A DNA stretch of 64,000 nt from the NCBI GenBank assembly GCA_002682825.1, contig NOKP01000006.1, forward strand, positions 1,674,001-1,738,000, read 5' to 3'. This DNA comes from Neonectria sp. B-13. Lineage: Eukaryota > Ascomycota > Sordariomycetes > Hypocreales > Nectriaceae. How positions within the stretch are numbered: the first letter of the stretch is position 1; the number at the start of each line of letters is the position of its first letter. This document shows positions 1-10,690 of the stretch, one piece after another. The notes below the pieces were generated by a model that did not search any database, was not told the origin of the DNA, and saw only the letters and a program-made list of their open reading frames with translations. The translations under genes were made by a program, and so were the position numbers.

Positions 1-364
1 ACGCTGTGGGCGGCTCCCCCACGGGGCATGACGTCGGGGCCCTTTAGCGCGAGACGAGCCCCCAGAAAGCCCGGACCAAACGCCACGACAGCGACCTGCC
101 CGCGTGCCGGCGACAAGGTGTACCGAGGCAAATCCCCACTTCCCCCAGCACGAGAAGGCGTGCCGTGGACCTCGGAGAGAACTCCTTTCCGGCCACTCGA
201 CTGCGACTGTCAACTTTCCTTTCCATCCATTCACAGACGCCATAAACCAAAGCAACCAGTGACGATACACGCTCTGCTCACCAGTCTTGCTGCTGCTCTT
301 TGTTATCTCATCCTTTCAACGCTGATCATCCTTGCTCCTCTTCCTCTCCTCCTCTCATCTCGCC
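1..364. other. Intergenic, upstream of the cytochrome b5-like gene
   Basis: No gene seen. The last 100 bases before the ATG at 365 are rich in C and T (runs of ctcctctt), as expected for a fungal core promoter and leader. The open frames that cross it on both strands do not look like proteins. Confidence 0.5.
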
Positions 365-769
365 ATGGCTGAAAAGTACTCGACCGCCGAGGTGGCGAAG
401 CACAAGAGCGCTGACGACGGTTTCTGGCTCATCGTCGAGAGCGACGTCTACGATGTGACGAGTAGGTTCATTTTTATTCAATCTTCCTGATGTCACACAT
501 TTCCCCTGAATCTGTGGTTCGAGAGGGGACGCGATGAGACGAGATGAACTGGGGGCATTCTGTCTCTCCCCTTCGCGCGCAAACCAGCATCTTGCTAACC
601 TTCCCCCACAGAGTTCATGGACGAGCACCCCGGCGGCCCAAAGATCATCAAGCGCTTTGCCGGCAAGGACGCCACCAAGCCCTTCTGGAAGTACCACAAC
701 GAGGATGTCCTGAAGAAGTACGGCGCCAACCTCAAGATCGGCAGCGTCGAGGAGAAGGCTAAGCTGTAG
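365..769 (+). CDS. Cytochrome b5-like heme-binding protein (soluble, 84 aa)
   Basis: Two exons, 365-461 and 612-769, joined across a GTAGGT...CAG intron to give 84 residues. The product is a single cytochrome b5 fold. The heme motif HPGG is at residues 38-41, and a downstream His near residue 61 is the likely second axial ligand. Proteins of this family carry electrons to desaturases, hydroxylases or P450s. There is no C-terminal membrane helix, so unlike microsomal cytochrome b5 this one should be soluble. The intron falls just before the HPGG loop. The ATG at 365 sits in a good context (gccATGg) and gives the expected N-terminal strand (KYSTAEVAKHK). The partner enzyme cannot be told from the sequence. 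The family call is secure; the exact role is open. Confidence 0.88.
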
Positions 770-1603
770 ACGAGCCGCGAGTGCACTGGCATCGAGGGAC
801 AGACGGGTCAAGAGATGATTGGATGGATGGAAGGATGGAAAGATTTCGCGGGTTTCGCGCGGCGCATGTGATATTGGGAACTGTACAAGAACGACGTGGA
901 TTTCTTTCTTTCTTTCTCTCTTTCTTGGTTTGGATTTCGGTGTAGACATACCGCTCCTCCGGCGCCTGGCTGGACTGTCGACGGACGACAGACGATCCGA
1001 CGATAGGGCCCTGCTGTGCTGACGAGATCAGTCAGCCTTGGTAGCGAAATATTATATGGATGATTACCGTGAAAACAAGGACAGATCTGTTTTCTAGAGT
1101 GACTGGCGTTTCTCACATCATCGGTGTCCTCGCCCAGTAAGGCGCAGAGAGTAGGTTGGCTTTGGTGGCAGACCTACTTACTGCCTGCAGCAAGCAGCCG
1201 TCGCCGCAAATGAGTCCAGGATGCAAGATGCAACAGGTAGTCGATTTATGGTGACTAATAAAACCTCCCTATTTTCTCTATATTTAATCATCAATTATCC
1301 TTGCAATCGGCCTCCCTTGACCAAAGCTGCGTTGCTCCGTCTCTCTAGCTCTTCGTCGCCTCACAGTAGCTTCGCAAACTCCTGCCCTTTCGTCGTCGGG
1401 TGGGGCGAAGAGGCCCGCGCCCCCCTCCGACTTACAAGACGATGAACCGAATCATCTACCTACGCGCTCAAGAAGCTCAACGAAACCTATAAAGGCCGAG
1501 CAGGTTCGCCCAATTTCGCAGAATAAGCGTTCCAACCGTTGCGGCCCACTAAGAGAGAAGTGAACTGAAGCGTTGGGAACATACCCAAACAAGCAAACAA
1601 ACA
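770..1603. other. Intergenic, 0.83 kb
   Basis: 3' flank of the cytochrome b5-like gene and promoter of the decarboxylase gene. A TTTC/CT-rich tract lies at about 901-927. No other gene or RNA is visible. Confidence 0.4.
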
Positions 1604-3244
1604 ATGAGCCGCATCTGCGACTTCGACGTCCACGAGGGTCGCCTCGCCCAGCGCCGTGAACCCCGGATCCGCGAGTTCACCACGCTGTCGTCCCCCGGAG
1701 AAATCCAAGCCGCCCATGCCTCGCTCCCTCAGCCCGGATCGCCGTCGTTCCTCGCCGGCCGCTCCGACGAGGCCACGGTGCGGCACGTGGTCGACGACAT
1801 CATCCCGGGCCTCAACGGCCAGGGCCTGTCCTCGCGGTACTACGGCTTCGTCACCGGCGGTGTACTGCCGCTCGCCGAGTGGGCCGACAACGTCGTCTCG
1901 CGGATGGACCAGAACGTCCAGGTGCATCTGCCCCAGCAGTCGGCCGCCACCGCCGTCGAGGACGCCGCCCTGGCCATGCTGGTGGCGCTGCTGAGGCTGG
2001 GCGACGACGCCGCGTGGACGGGCAGGACCTTCACTACCGGCGCGACGGGCAGCAACGTCCTGGGCCTCGCGTGCGGACGAGAGGCGGTGCTGGGGAAGAA
2101 GCTGGGCGACGGAGACAGCGTGGGCGAGCTGGGCTTGCTGGGAGCTTGTGTCAAGGCCGGCGTCACGCAGCTGCAGGTCCTGACGAGCGCCGCGCACAGT
2201 TCCCTCTCCAAGGCGGCCAGCGTGGTCGGCTTCGGGCGCAGCGCCGTCAAGGAGCTGCGGCTGAGCGACGAGGAGCCGTGGAGGCTGGACCTCGCGGCGC
2301 TGGAGAGGGAGCTGCAAGTGCCCGGGACCGCGAGCGTCATCGCCCTCAGTGCGGGCGAGGTCAACACGGGCCGCTTCGCCATCAGCGGCGTCGACGAGAT
2401 GAGAAAGGTCAGGGAGTTGGCCGACAAGTACGGAGCGTGGATTCACGTCGATGGCGGTAAGTCGAGATGGCGGGATCGCTAAGAGAACGGGGAGTGTTTG
2501 CTGACGAGGCCTAGCTTTTGGCATCTTCGTGCGTGCCCTCGAAGACAAGGAAGAGTACAAGTTGCTTCACAAACGGGTCGAGGGCCTTGAGCTGGCCGAC
2601 AGCATCACAGTAGACGGACACAAGCTTCTCAACGTGGTGAGTATCCCTTGGCTCCAAGCCCAAGAGCTGTTGCTAACTCCAAACGCCAGCCCTACGACTG
2701 CGGCATGTTCCTAACCCGATCACATCTCACTCTGCAATCCGTCTTCACCAACCCCAACGCCGCATACCTCTCCTCCGGTTCGCAGGACACCATCCCGTCG
2801 CCCCTGAACATCGGCCTGGAGAACTCCCGCCGCTTCCGCGCCCTGCCCGCGTACGTCGTGCTCCTGAGCGAGGGGCGCCCCGGCATGGCGGCCTTGCTGG
2901 CCAACATGGTCGAGCTGTCGCGCAAAGTGGCCGCCTTCCTGCGAGACTCGGAGCACTACGAGCTGCTGCCCGACGAGGGCGCGGACCTGGACGAGGTCTT
3001 CATGATTGTCCTGTTCCGCGCAAAGGACGCGGCGCTGAACGAGGTGCTCGTCGAGAAGATCAACGAGACGAGGCACATGTACGTCAGCGGGACGACGTGG
3101 AAGGGCCAGAAGGCGGTGCGGATGGCGGTGTCGACTTGGATGGTGGATGTTGCCAGGGATTACGAGGTGGTGACATCCATCTTGACTCATGTGGCCGAGG
3201 GCAAACAGTTCGACATCAGAGGCTGCCCGCTTAAGAAGTCGTAG
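1604..3244 (+). CDS. PLP-dependent group II decarboxylase (aromatic-amino-acid/glutamate decarboxylase-like)
   Basis: Three exons (1604-2456, 2515-2636, 2690-3244) give 509 residues. It is a fold-type I pyridoxal phosphate enzyme of the group II decarboxylase family. The signature is spread over the exon joins: HVDGAFG at 281-287, where D283 should pair with the cofactor pyridine nitrogen, and DGHKLLNVPYDCG, where K321 should form the internal aldimine. H198 in the AAHSSLSKAA segment is the likely ring-stacking residue. Both introns are canonical and each restores the motif exactly. The length fits the family. The C-terminal VSTWMVD region is normal for fungal members. Substrate (tyrosine, tryptophan, DOPA or another amino acid) cannot be read from these motifs. 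It converges on the UPF0390 gene, with 248 nt between them. A long open frame on the opposite strand is a codon-bias shadow. Confidence 0.88.
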
Positions 3245-3492
3245 CTGCGTGTTGAGATTCCTTGGAGGTGTTCGAACAAGCCTTGTGAGCGTGGGAAGCA
3301 TGGGGGCCGAAACGCTGAAACGTAGCCGATTTCGTCGCGGGTATATTTCGTCGCCAATGTAGTTCGAACAAACGCCAAAGTAAGCCAACATAAAATCCGT
3401 AATAAATCATTTTTTCCTTCTCAGCCCATCCCGAATCGCTCGTGACGCCATCCCACGACGGAACGCACTTCCTTCCTCCCCATCTACTCGTC

Positions 3493-3756
3493 TTAACCAA
3501 ACTTCTTGGAGCCCGCACTGTGTGTCGTCTTCTTGCCGGCCTTCTTGCCCTGGCCGATGAGCTCGAGATGGCCGACGCGCTCGCCCAGCAGCTGCTCCGT
3601 GCGGGCTGCCATACCGCTGGTGAAGTTCTTCTTGTGCGCCTTGTCGAGGTTGGCCTGGGACTTCTTGGTCTTGCCCACCTTGGCCGCCTGGCGCTTCGAG
3701 TGCGTCACCTTGGGCGCCGTGGGGCGCCCGAGCTTCTTGATCACGCCCTGTACCAT
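3493..3756 (-). CDS. UPF0390 / DUF2462 small basic protein (87 aa)
   Basis: An intronless gene of 87 residues. It begins MVQGVIKKLGRPTAPK and is rich in Lys, Ala and Gln throughout, ending in KKAGKKTTHSAGSKKFG. This is the pattern of the UPF0390 family, the homologues of the animal Leydig cell tumour 10 kDa protein. The frame stays open for 56 codons upstream, but that part does not resemble the family. The ATG at 3756 gives the usual family length. Function is not established; the strongly basic composition suggests a nuclear or nucleolar RNA- or DNA-associated protein (inference). Confidence 0.8.
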   Translation of the reverse strand: MVQGVIKKLGRPTAPKVTHSKRQAAKVGKTKKSQANLDKAHKKNFTSGMAARTEQLLGERVGHLELIGQGKKAGKKTTHSAGSKKFG

Positions 3757-4269
3757 CGCGGGCGGGCGAGAAAGAAGAGTGTGGTTTTTTGGTTCGGGGG
3801 GGTTGTTTGGGCGGTAGAGAAGGACGAATCGGCGGTTGTTTGTGCGTGGGAAGAACCAAGTTGGTTGCTTGGTTGATGGTGGAAAAAAACCAAGGTGGGG
3901 CAAAGAGCCCGGGAACCAAAACATCCCGCTCTCACCGAACTTTCACCGATGGTGAGAGGGGGAGCTAATGTCGGCGCCCCCACATTCACCGGACAGTACG
4001 TTAGAAGCCAAAATGAGCTATTCCTGAAGGAAATAACATATCCTAAGGAGCTCGGCGCAACTTATCAAAACCATGTTGTAAAAAGTTGTATACTCATTAG
4101 TTCGACCATTCTACGGACGGGTAAAAATCCTGGCTGTCATAACGCTCATGCCGAATATGTAGAATGCTATCCTGATATTAAACTCCAGCGCCAGTTTACA
4201 TGACGGCAAACATGGCGGCTTGGTTTTATTCTTCTTTCCACTACCCCAAAACCCCTTTCTATTACCCCC
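3757..4269. other. Intergenic, 0.5 kb
   Basis: Upstream of the UPF0390 gene and 3' flank of SCY1. No gene seen. The half nearer SCY1 is richer in A and T, as expected of a fungal 3' end. Confidence 0.4.
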
Positions 4270-6872
4270 TTACCATCCATCGCCCCATCCGTCATCGTCA
4301 TCTGCCGCTTTGGGCTTCATATCAATCTTCTTCGCGGAGACGGGCTTGGCGGCAGGTCTTGCCAGTGGCTTCTTTGCTGCTGCAGACTTTGACAGCCCTT
4401 TTGGTAGTGGCTTGCCCATCCCCGACTTCTTCTGTGACTGGGCCGTCAGCCATCCAGCAAAGTCTGGCTCATCACCGTCGTCAAATGGAGTTGTCGAGGC
4501 AGTTGCAGACTGCTTTGGCGGCTCCTTGGCTGGGGCACCAAAACCATCATCGTCTCCCATGTCGCCCCAGGAGTCCACGCCGTCATCGCCGCCATCTGCC
4601 GGCCAGAACGATTCGGCAACTATGCTTGATGATGACTTGCGCGAGATGTTTGGCGGTGGTGATTTTACCGCCTGGCGATGAAGGTTCGAGGCAGAGGACA
4701 TGGCCGGCTTCTTCGGCTCCAGACCTGGGGACGGTATTGGCTTAGGAGAAACGGCTCCGGCAGCAGGTTCGGTCTGCATTTCGCCTGCCGCGGCCGACAG
4801 TTTGTTCGTAAAAGAGGAAATGGCCCACCCAGTCCACCCAGCATTCTCAGTATGCTGCGGCGTGCCCATCCGAGGTGCTGCCACATCGGCTACCTGTGGT
4901 GGAGGCAGAGCGCTGTCTGGCATAGTAGAAGCAGCCTTCCGAATCTTCTGGAGATAGATATCCATGGTCCGGTTGGCAGCGTCGCGGATGAACTTCTCCT
5001 TGTCGATTAGCAAGGGAGAAAAGACAGGAATAATTCTGCATGCGCTGTCTTCCTCTGTGAAGTATTCGGCAGTGGCACCTAGCGACATCAGGGCAGCGTT
5101 TCTAGCGTGAAGGAAAGGATCTCTCAAGGACCGAGTAAAAGCGGCGATGAGAACCTTTGACCGAGAAGACGTCCCCAGGTTCTTCGCAATCTTTCCAAGA
5201 CAAATTGTAGTGTTTGTCCGAATACCCGGTTGTTCGTCGTTTGCAGTTCTTGCCAATTGTTTAAGCAAATCACCGTTTATGGTTCGGTCTGATAGCTTGG
5301 TAATGATGACGAGGACAGACTTCAACGTCTGCTCCCGCACAATGGGCGCCGCGTCTGTAAACCCGGTGATCTGTCCGTGTTAGCTGGTCATCGACGGTTA
5401 GGCTTGGGTCCTCACCAATTGCGGGAAGATTTTGTCGTTGACGATCTTCTGAGAAAGTCGATCAATCATCAAAGGGAGGCTATCCAATAAACAGACTCTG
5501 ATGGCCCGGTCAGGGCTCCCAAACAGTCGCACAACGAACGGCGTGACCCTGGATTCAAAATCTTCGTTGGAGAGCTTGGTAGCAATCTTCATTACTACGC
5601 CCACTGCCTTTGGGCCTCCACCGCCAAACTCTGCTGACTTCATCAGCTCAGGCAAGATCTTCATTTTGAAAAACTCCTCCGGAAAGTCGTCGCTGAGTTC
5701 GTCCAGGCCACTGGTATAGATAGTCAGTAACATTGCTTGTACGGGTGCATTTGACGACTCACGTCAGGAACTCCTCTCGCTCCTCGGCCGTCTTGATGTC
5801 AAGGTTATCAATGCCTTCCGTCAACTTGATGAGAGAGCTATCGAAAAAGGATCCGGCCCTGCTTCCTTGGTCAAGAAAATTACCAACGCTGATGCGAGCC
5901 TTGGGATTAGCGTTGCAGAGGCGCTTATAGCTCGATTGCATCGGCGGTGGGATATTCTTCGTCTGGCCAGCTTGGTCCGCGCCAATGTAGTCGCCATTGA
6001 AAACCTCAAACACCAGAGCTCCGAGATTAAATGCATCCACTGCTGTTTGGGGGTTCTTCTTGATTGCTTCCCATCCCCCTCGGGCCAGTTCGGGAGGGGC
6101 ATATCGGCCAGAATCCGGTACCACGCTGCCGTATGTCTGTTGCGCTTGTCAGTTTATAGACCCGATCACGAAATCCGGGTATACAGACGTAGATGATTGA
6201 CTCGTCATCTTTGACGTTGCTTAAGACATCGAATCCTCCCAGCTTCCACTCTCCACTCTCCGAAGTGTAAATCGACCCAACCTTGAGGCTACCGTGTATG
6301 GAGGAGGCCTCGTCGTTGATGAACTTGATAGTGCGCTGCGTTTTGATAAGCCTCATTCAAACTCCAGCCTATACTCGAGTAACATACTGCGATACTGTGA
6401 AGGCCCCATTTTATCGTTTCCGGGGTGAGACTCTTTCTCTTCACATGCCACCTCAGGGGCACAACTCGCTCGGTCGCAATATAGATGTAGGTCTCCGTCT
6501 GCACGGCGCATGGTTAGCGCAATGTCTTCGGTAGTCTCGTAAAGACCATGTTGTACCTCGACGGCGTCGAGGACTTTGATCACGCCTGGGTGTCGAAGTG
6601 TCCTCAGCTTCTTAAGGGCGTTCTTAGCAAGGGGGAGTCGGGATCGGTTCGCGGTGATGTCGAAGGAGAAAATGCTGCAGTTCGAGCCGTCTTCCTGTGG
6701 CGAAGTCATTAGCAAGAACTAGTACATAGACATTAGGGGGTAAAAGTACCCTCTTGGTGCCATTGTACAAGGTCCAGATGGACTCGTCGATGTCGACAAT
6801 GTCGCCAAAGCTGTACGGGAAGGGAGGGCCCTTGGCGATGGCCGAGGCCACAGCAGACTTGAGGAAGTCCAT
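4270..6872 (-). CDS. SCY1: Scy1-type N-terminal kinase-like protein (pseudokinase, HEAT repeats)
   Basis: Seven exons on the minus strand: 6872-6750, 6694-6557, 6498-6388, 6335-6189, 6136-5763, 5710-5416 and 5370-4270. They give 762 residues. Order of parts: a kinase-like domain (about 1-290), a HEAT-repeat solenoid (about 300-560), then a low-complexity tail. The family works in COPI-mediated Golgi-ER traffic and tRNA export. The kinase fold looks inactive: the HRD position reads HGS and the DFG position reads GFD. The tail ends in acidic residues with two tryptophans, W758 and W762 (DDDDGWGDGW). Tryptophans in an acidic context are the known way such proteins bind the delta subunit of coatomer, so this may be the COPI contact (inference). 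Six short introns all keep frame. The intron after residue 184 has an unusual donor, GTCTGT. Confidence 0.87.
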
Positions 6873-8400
6873 GACGGTGGCAAATGCAGGAGTCGCCTCT
6901 CAGAGAAAAAGGGACGGCGTGTGACAGCGAAACAGCTGCCGGGTCAAAAGCCGGAGAGAGACGACGTGGGATGCAGTCGCAATCGTAGCCCAGCCTTATG
7001 TGGAATCGCAACGTGGTGTTCACTGTCCGAAGCAAGCTCCCCCGCGCTAAGACGGACAGTTATAGACCACGCCTGTCGGTCTGTCGCCTGTCGCCTATCG
7101 CTGTCCGTCCAGGTGTGGCGAACCGCGAGGGTGCAGTGGCGGGGCGCCCGGCTTCGCTGTTATTCCCGCGCCGGAACCAGAGCCGGAACAGCATTGCAGC
7201 CTTAATTAATAAGGCACCGCAAGGTTGCATTTCTCGCCTCGCAGGCTACAGCACAGCACCTCCAACAATTCTGCAGCTCTCTCAGCACTCTTCTTTAGCC
7301 CTCGCTCAGTACCGTATGAGGTAAAGTGCCCGATGTCAGGTGCGCGCGCGATAGCCAGCCAACGGAGTCAGCCAATGGAACCAGCCCGCCAGGCGGCTGC
7401 CAGCAGGCGAGCATGAGGAGCTGCCGCCAACCAACTGGCAACAACCGACAATGGAGCGCATGCATCACAGCCTTGCCATGCATTTCTTTCTTTCATCCAC
7501 ATCTTTGTCTCTGAGAGGACCGGGTGCCCGCGCATCCTTCCGACTCCATGAACCTCGCCTCTCACCAAACCCGGGCTGCGGTACATAAACCACGTCGCAA
7601 GCCTGCACTCCACCTCGACTGTCAAAAGATCACACACATACGCAAACGCGAACGCGGTCCCCCCCACAGTCACGACGACAACCGCTTTCCGCCCTGCTTT
7701 CTGCACCGCGTTTTGCACTTCTCCCAGCGCCTTTATTCGGTACGTGAACTTGTCTCCAGCTGGTTTCCCACCAAACCACCCGTGTCGAATGATGCCCATG
7801 GTAAAAGGTCTGACTGAACGGAACCCTTCGGTCACGTCATCTCCCGCTCTGGTTCCCCTCGGCCACCTTTGTCTATGACAAGAGGTCGCCGCCTCGTCCC
7901 CAAGCTCGCGCATTCTCCTCTCGCGAATACCACGTGTTTTCGGAGTTTTTGGGTTCGAGTAAATTACCACCTACTCGTCGCAACATGGAGTCTCTTTCCT
8001 CGTTACCTCCACGGATCTTGACCAAAGGCCGCGACGAACAGCAGGCCCATGTCTGCTATGGAGCCAGGCAGAGAAGGTGTAACCGCTGAGGTGCCTAGCT
8101 TGACGGCCAAGTTTAAAACTGAAAAGATCTGACGACACAATTTTCATCATCAATGCATATTTCATGACATGATCCTTTCAACCAGCTGACGTTTCTGGTA
8201 TCTCATCTAGTTTGGCATTCATCGAGATCTTATCTCCCCATCGCCACACCAAGCTCCATATGGGGCCGTCAGTGGGCTAGATGCTGCAACATTCACCCTC
8301 CACTTTCGGCGAATTGGAACACGACGCGGAACGCCGTTTTACTATGCAGATTCGATAACGCTGCCATTTTGGGCATCTCATCCCCGCATCCAAGGTGGAC
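6873..8400. other. Divergent intergenic region, 1.5 kb
   Basis: Lies between the start of SCY1 (minus) and the start of the unrecognised gene at 8401 (plus), so it should hold both promoters. A minus-strand open frame of 200 codons at 7368-7970 shows no domain and no protein-like character. I rejected it. Confidence 0.4.
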
Positions 8401-10077
8401 ATGACTCGGAACGAAAAGCTTCTAAACAACAGCACATGCTGTGCTAAGCCTAACTGTGATTCCACACCATTGCCCCCCTCGTCATTCTGCGGCGCACATG
8501 ATGTACCTAGGTCTCACTCTGGTCCTTTGATAAACGGGCTGCCTAGGCTTACGCATTTCGCGGGCAAGCCGTATGCTAAAAGAGGTCGCAATCCCTTCTT
8601 ATTGCCATCGGCACGCCGTTCTTCAGCGAAGTCTACAACATCCCTGGGCCCAAGCAGGCTTCAAGAGAGGGCCAAAGCCACGGAGTCTCAAGTGGAAACA
8701 GACAAAGTGGAAGCACACGCGAAGCCGAAGTCATTGATAGGCCTTGTTCCCAAGTCGGTGACAGACCTTGTTGCGCCCAAGAACAAGAACATAAGCCCGC
8801 CCGACCATTCCCCTAATATCAACGGTAACATCAACGGGGACCAGAAGCAAGCGTTGCCAGGTTCGGTCCATGTCACCAAGTGCGACAGCGGATTTGGAGG
8901 AAACGAGGCTGTGCCATCTTCGACTCTTCCACTTTTGAAGACCAATGGCTCCGCAAAGATCTCAAATCATGCAGCCGTGAATCACAGCGAAGAAAAAGCC
9001 GAGAGCTCTTCCAGCTCCCAGGAAAAGGCCGACCTTGCCGCCTCCATTCTGACCTCTAATGAAACTCAGCTGTCTCAAGGGCCTAAACAACCCGGTTTAG
9101 AGAATACAAGAATGCAGGCATTGGCGCCCCCGCAAGTCTCAGCACCAACACGAAAATTCTCAGTCAACGATCAGGCCACCAGCACAATAGTTTTGCCCAA
9201 ATCGCCTTCCCCTATCAACTCGCCACATCAGATAGCTTTTCAGCATACCACATCTTCTAACGGCGTGTCTGGTTTCGGGATAGACTCAGCTCGCATTCCT
9301 CCTTCACCCTTTTGCGAGAGCAGGTTTGGCATTATGCAGGACGATGACGATCGAAGTACTCCTGAGCCAACATCGGAACCAGAGTCCTACGGTTCCCGAA
9401 TTCTCACTCAAGAATCAGATGATGAAGATCTGTCGATGGATTTGGATTCGCCCATTGTGTCAGAGCGACACTTTGACAGCGATGGCGCCCAAAATGTCAA
9501 CGGCAGTAATTCCCCACATGACGAATATTCGCCTGTGGTAAATCCGATCATCAGCCCTTCCAAAGTGAGAAATGAGGCGAGCAGGGCAAAGAGGCTAGCC
9601 GACTTCGACTCGGCTGCATTTGACGCTCTGATATACCGACAGTCTGATCTGCAGCCACCTAGCGCTGTTTCCGTCCTGCTCCGTTCTCCTAGAATGGCGA
9701 CAGCTTCAAGCGAAGACGACCGACTTGCTTTACACGTGAACCCAGCCATTCACAGAATGCACAATCGATCGGAAGAATGGCATAAAAAAAAGTCAAAAGA
9801 AATCCAAAGTCGCGGCGGGCGAAAAGCCTGGTTCGGAAAGACTATCGAAAGGCAGCGGTACTTGCGCGCAAGAGAGGCTGCAGCCGAGAAGGAACGCGAC
9901 AGGGCTCGGAAAGCTAGGGTAATTCCTCCTCGTCGAGATCCACAGCCTCGCGGACACAAGAAAATGTCAGACTTTGGGATGGTTCCTGAGGAAAACCTCC
10001 CTGATGATGTACGAAAGAATCCGGCATGGTTGAAGGCGTGTGCTTGGTTTCGCGAGACGAGGAGCCTTCCTCAATAG
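8401..10077 (+). CDS. Hypothetical protein, 558 aa, N-terminal Cys/His motif and basic C-terminus
   Basis: An intronless frame of 558 residues from the first ATG at 8401 (context gacATGa). I do not recognise the family. The first 35 residues hold a Cys/His group that could bind zinc: C14-x4-C19-x10-C30-x2-H33. The middle, about 60-400, is Ser/Pro/Asn-rich and looks disordered, with an acidic patch near 338-350 (ESDDEDLSMDLDS). The last 170 residues look conserved and folded. They start with RAKRLADFDSAAFDALIY, and then a Lys/Arg-rich helix (about 460-515) runs to a Trp-containing end (NPAWLKACAWF). The layout of a putative zinc knuckle, an acidic linker and a basic C-terminal region suggests a nuclear, chromatin-linked protein, but that is inference only. 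The gene converges on the aconitase gene. Confidence 0.75.
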   Translation: MTRNEKLLNNSTCCAKPNCDSTPLPPSSFCGAHDVPRSHSGPLINGLPRLTHFAGKPYAKRGRNPFLLPSARRSSAKSTTSLGPSRLQERAKATESQVETDKVEAHAKPKSLIGLVPKSVTDLVAPKNKNISPPDHSPNINGNINGDQKQALPGSVHVTKCDSGFGGNEAVPSSTLPLLKTNGSAKISNHAAVNHSEEKAESSSSSQEKADLAASILTSNETQLSQGPKQPGLENTRMQALAPPQVSAPTRKFSVNDQATSTIVLPKSPSPINSPHQIAFQHTTSSNGVSGFGIDSARIPPSPFCESRFGIMQDDDDRSTPEPTSEPESYGSRILTQESDDEDLSMDLDSPIVSERHFDSDGAQNVNGSNSPHDEYSPVVNPIISPSKVRNEASRAKRLADFDSAAFDALIYRQSDLQPPSAVSVLLRSPRMATASSEDDRLALHVNPAIHRMHNRSEEWHKKKSKEIQSRGGRKAWFGKTIERQRYLRAREAAAEKERDRARKARVIPPRRDPQPRGHKKMSDFGMVPEENLPDDVRKNPAWLKACAWFRETRSLPQ

Positions 10078-10690
10078 CAAGAATCAGAAGATGACAAAAG
10101 AGTCATACCAGCGTTTCATGGCGACGTGCCAAAAATTACAGCATGTCAGGCTGAAGGGCTTTCAGAATACGGGCGGAATTGCACTCGGACGATAGACACA
10201 GCCCATGCATGATGTTTGTTTCGGCGTTACGGATTGTCAAAAAATATGTGGATGTAACCTGCATCGGGAGGGAAAAGTAACCGAGCTTTCTGACAGTAGT
10301 ACATATTCAATGGACGAGGCTTCGGCCAATTCTTGACGAAGAAGGGTGTCAACATGTTGTCCTTGCCAGTTGAAAGAGCGTCAGCAGAACCGTGCGTGGA
10401 TCACTCGAAGACAATTTGCAATTCTGAAGAACTGCCAGAGCGCATATTCCAAGACCAACACAAACAGATGGAAATGGTCGAGGCCAAATGTGACTGAAAA
10501 TCAAATGGAACAGCTGGTATTGCTATTTACGATCTATCGCTCGGACATTTTCCCGCCCAGACGCCACTATTTCTACAAGCCACCCATCCAAAAACCTAGA
10601 GAAGCACCCGAACCATACCGACGGCCCGACAGATAAAGCGCCGCCTACGACCTCTCGGTTCTTTTGCGCCGGCACACCGCTCTCTCCGGT
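10078..10690. other. Convergent intergenic region, 0.6 kb
   Basis: Joint 3' flank of the 558-residue gene (plus) and the aconitase gene (minus). No gene seen. A 96-codon open frame near its right end has no protein-like features. Confidence 0.4.

Noticed and set aside
326..949. 207-codon minus-strand frame opposite the cytochrome b5-like gene
   Set aside because: It crosses both exons and the intron of a gene with a clear heme motif and has no domain of its own.
1487..2560. 357-codon minus-strand open frame opposite the decarboxylase
   Set aside because: It mirrors the GC-rich third positions of the real exon, runs past its splice site and has no domain.
7368..7970. 200-codon minus-strand frame in the SCY1 / 8401 spacer
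   Set aside because: No domain and no protein-like periodicity. It sits where two promoters are expected.
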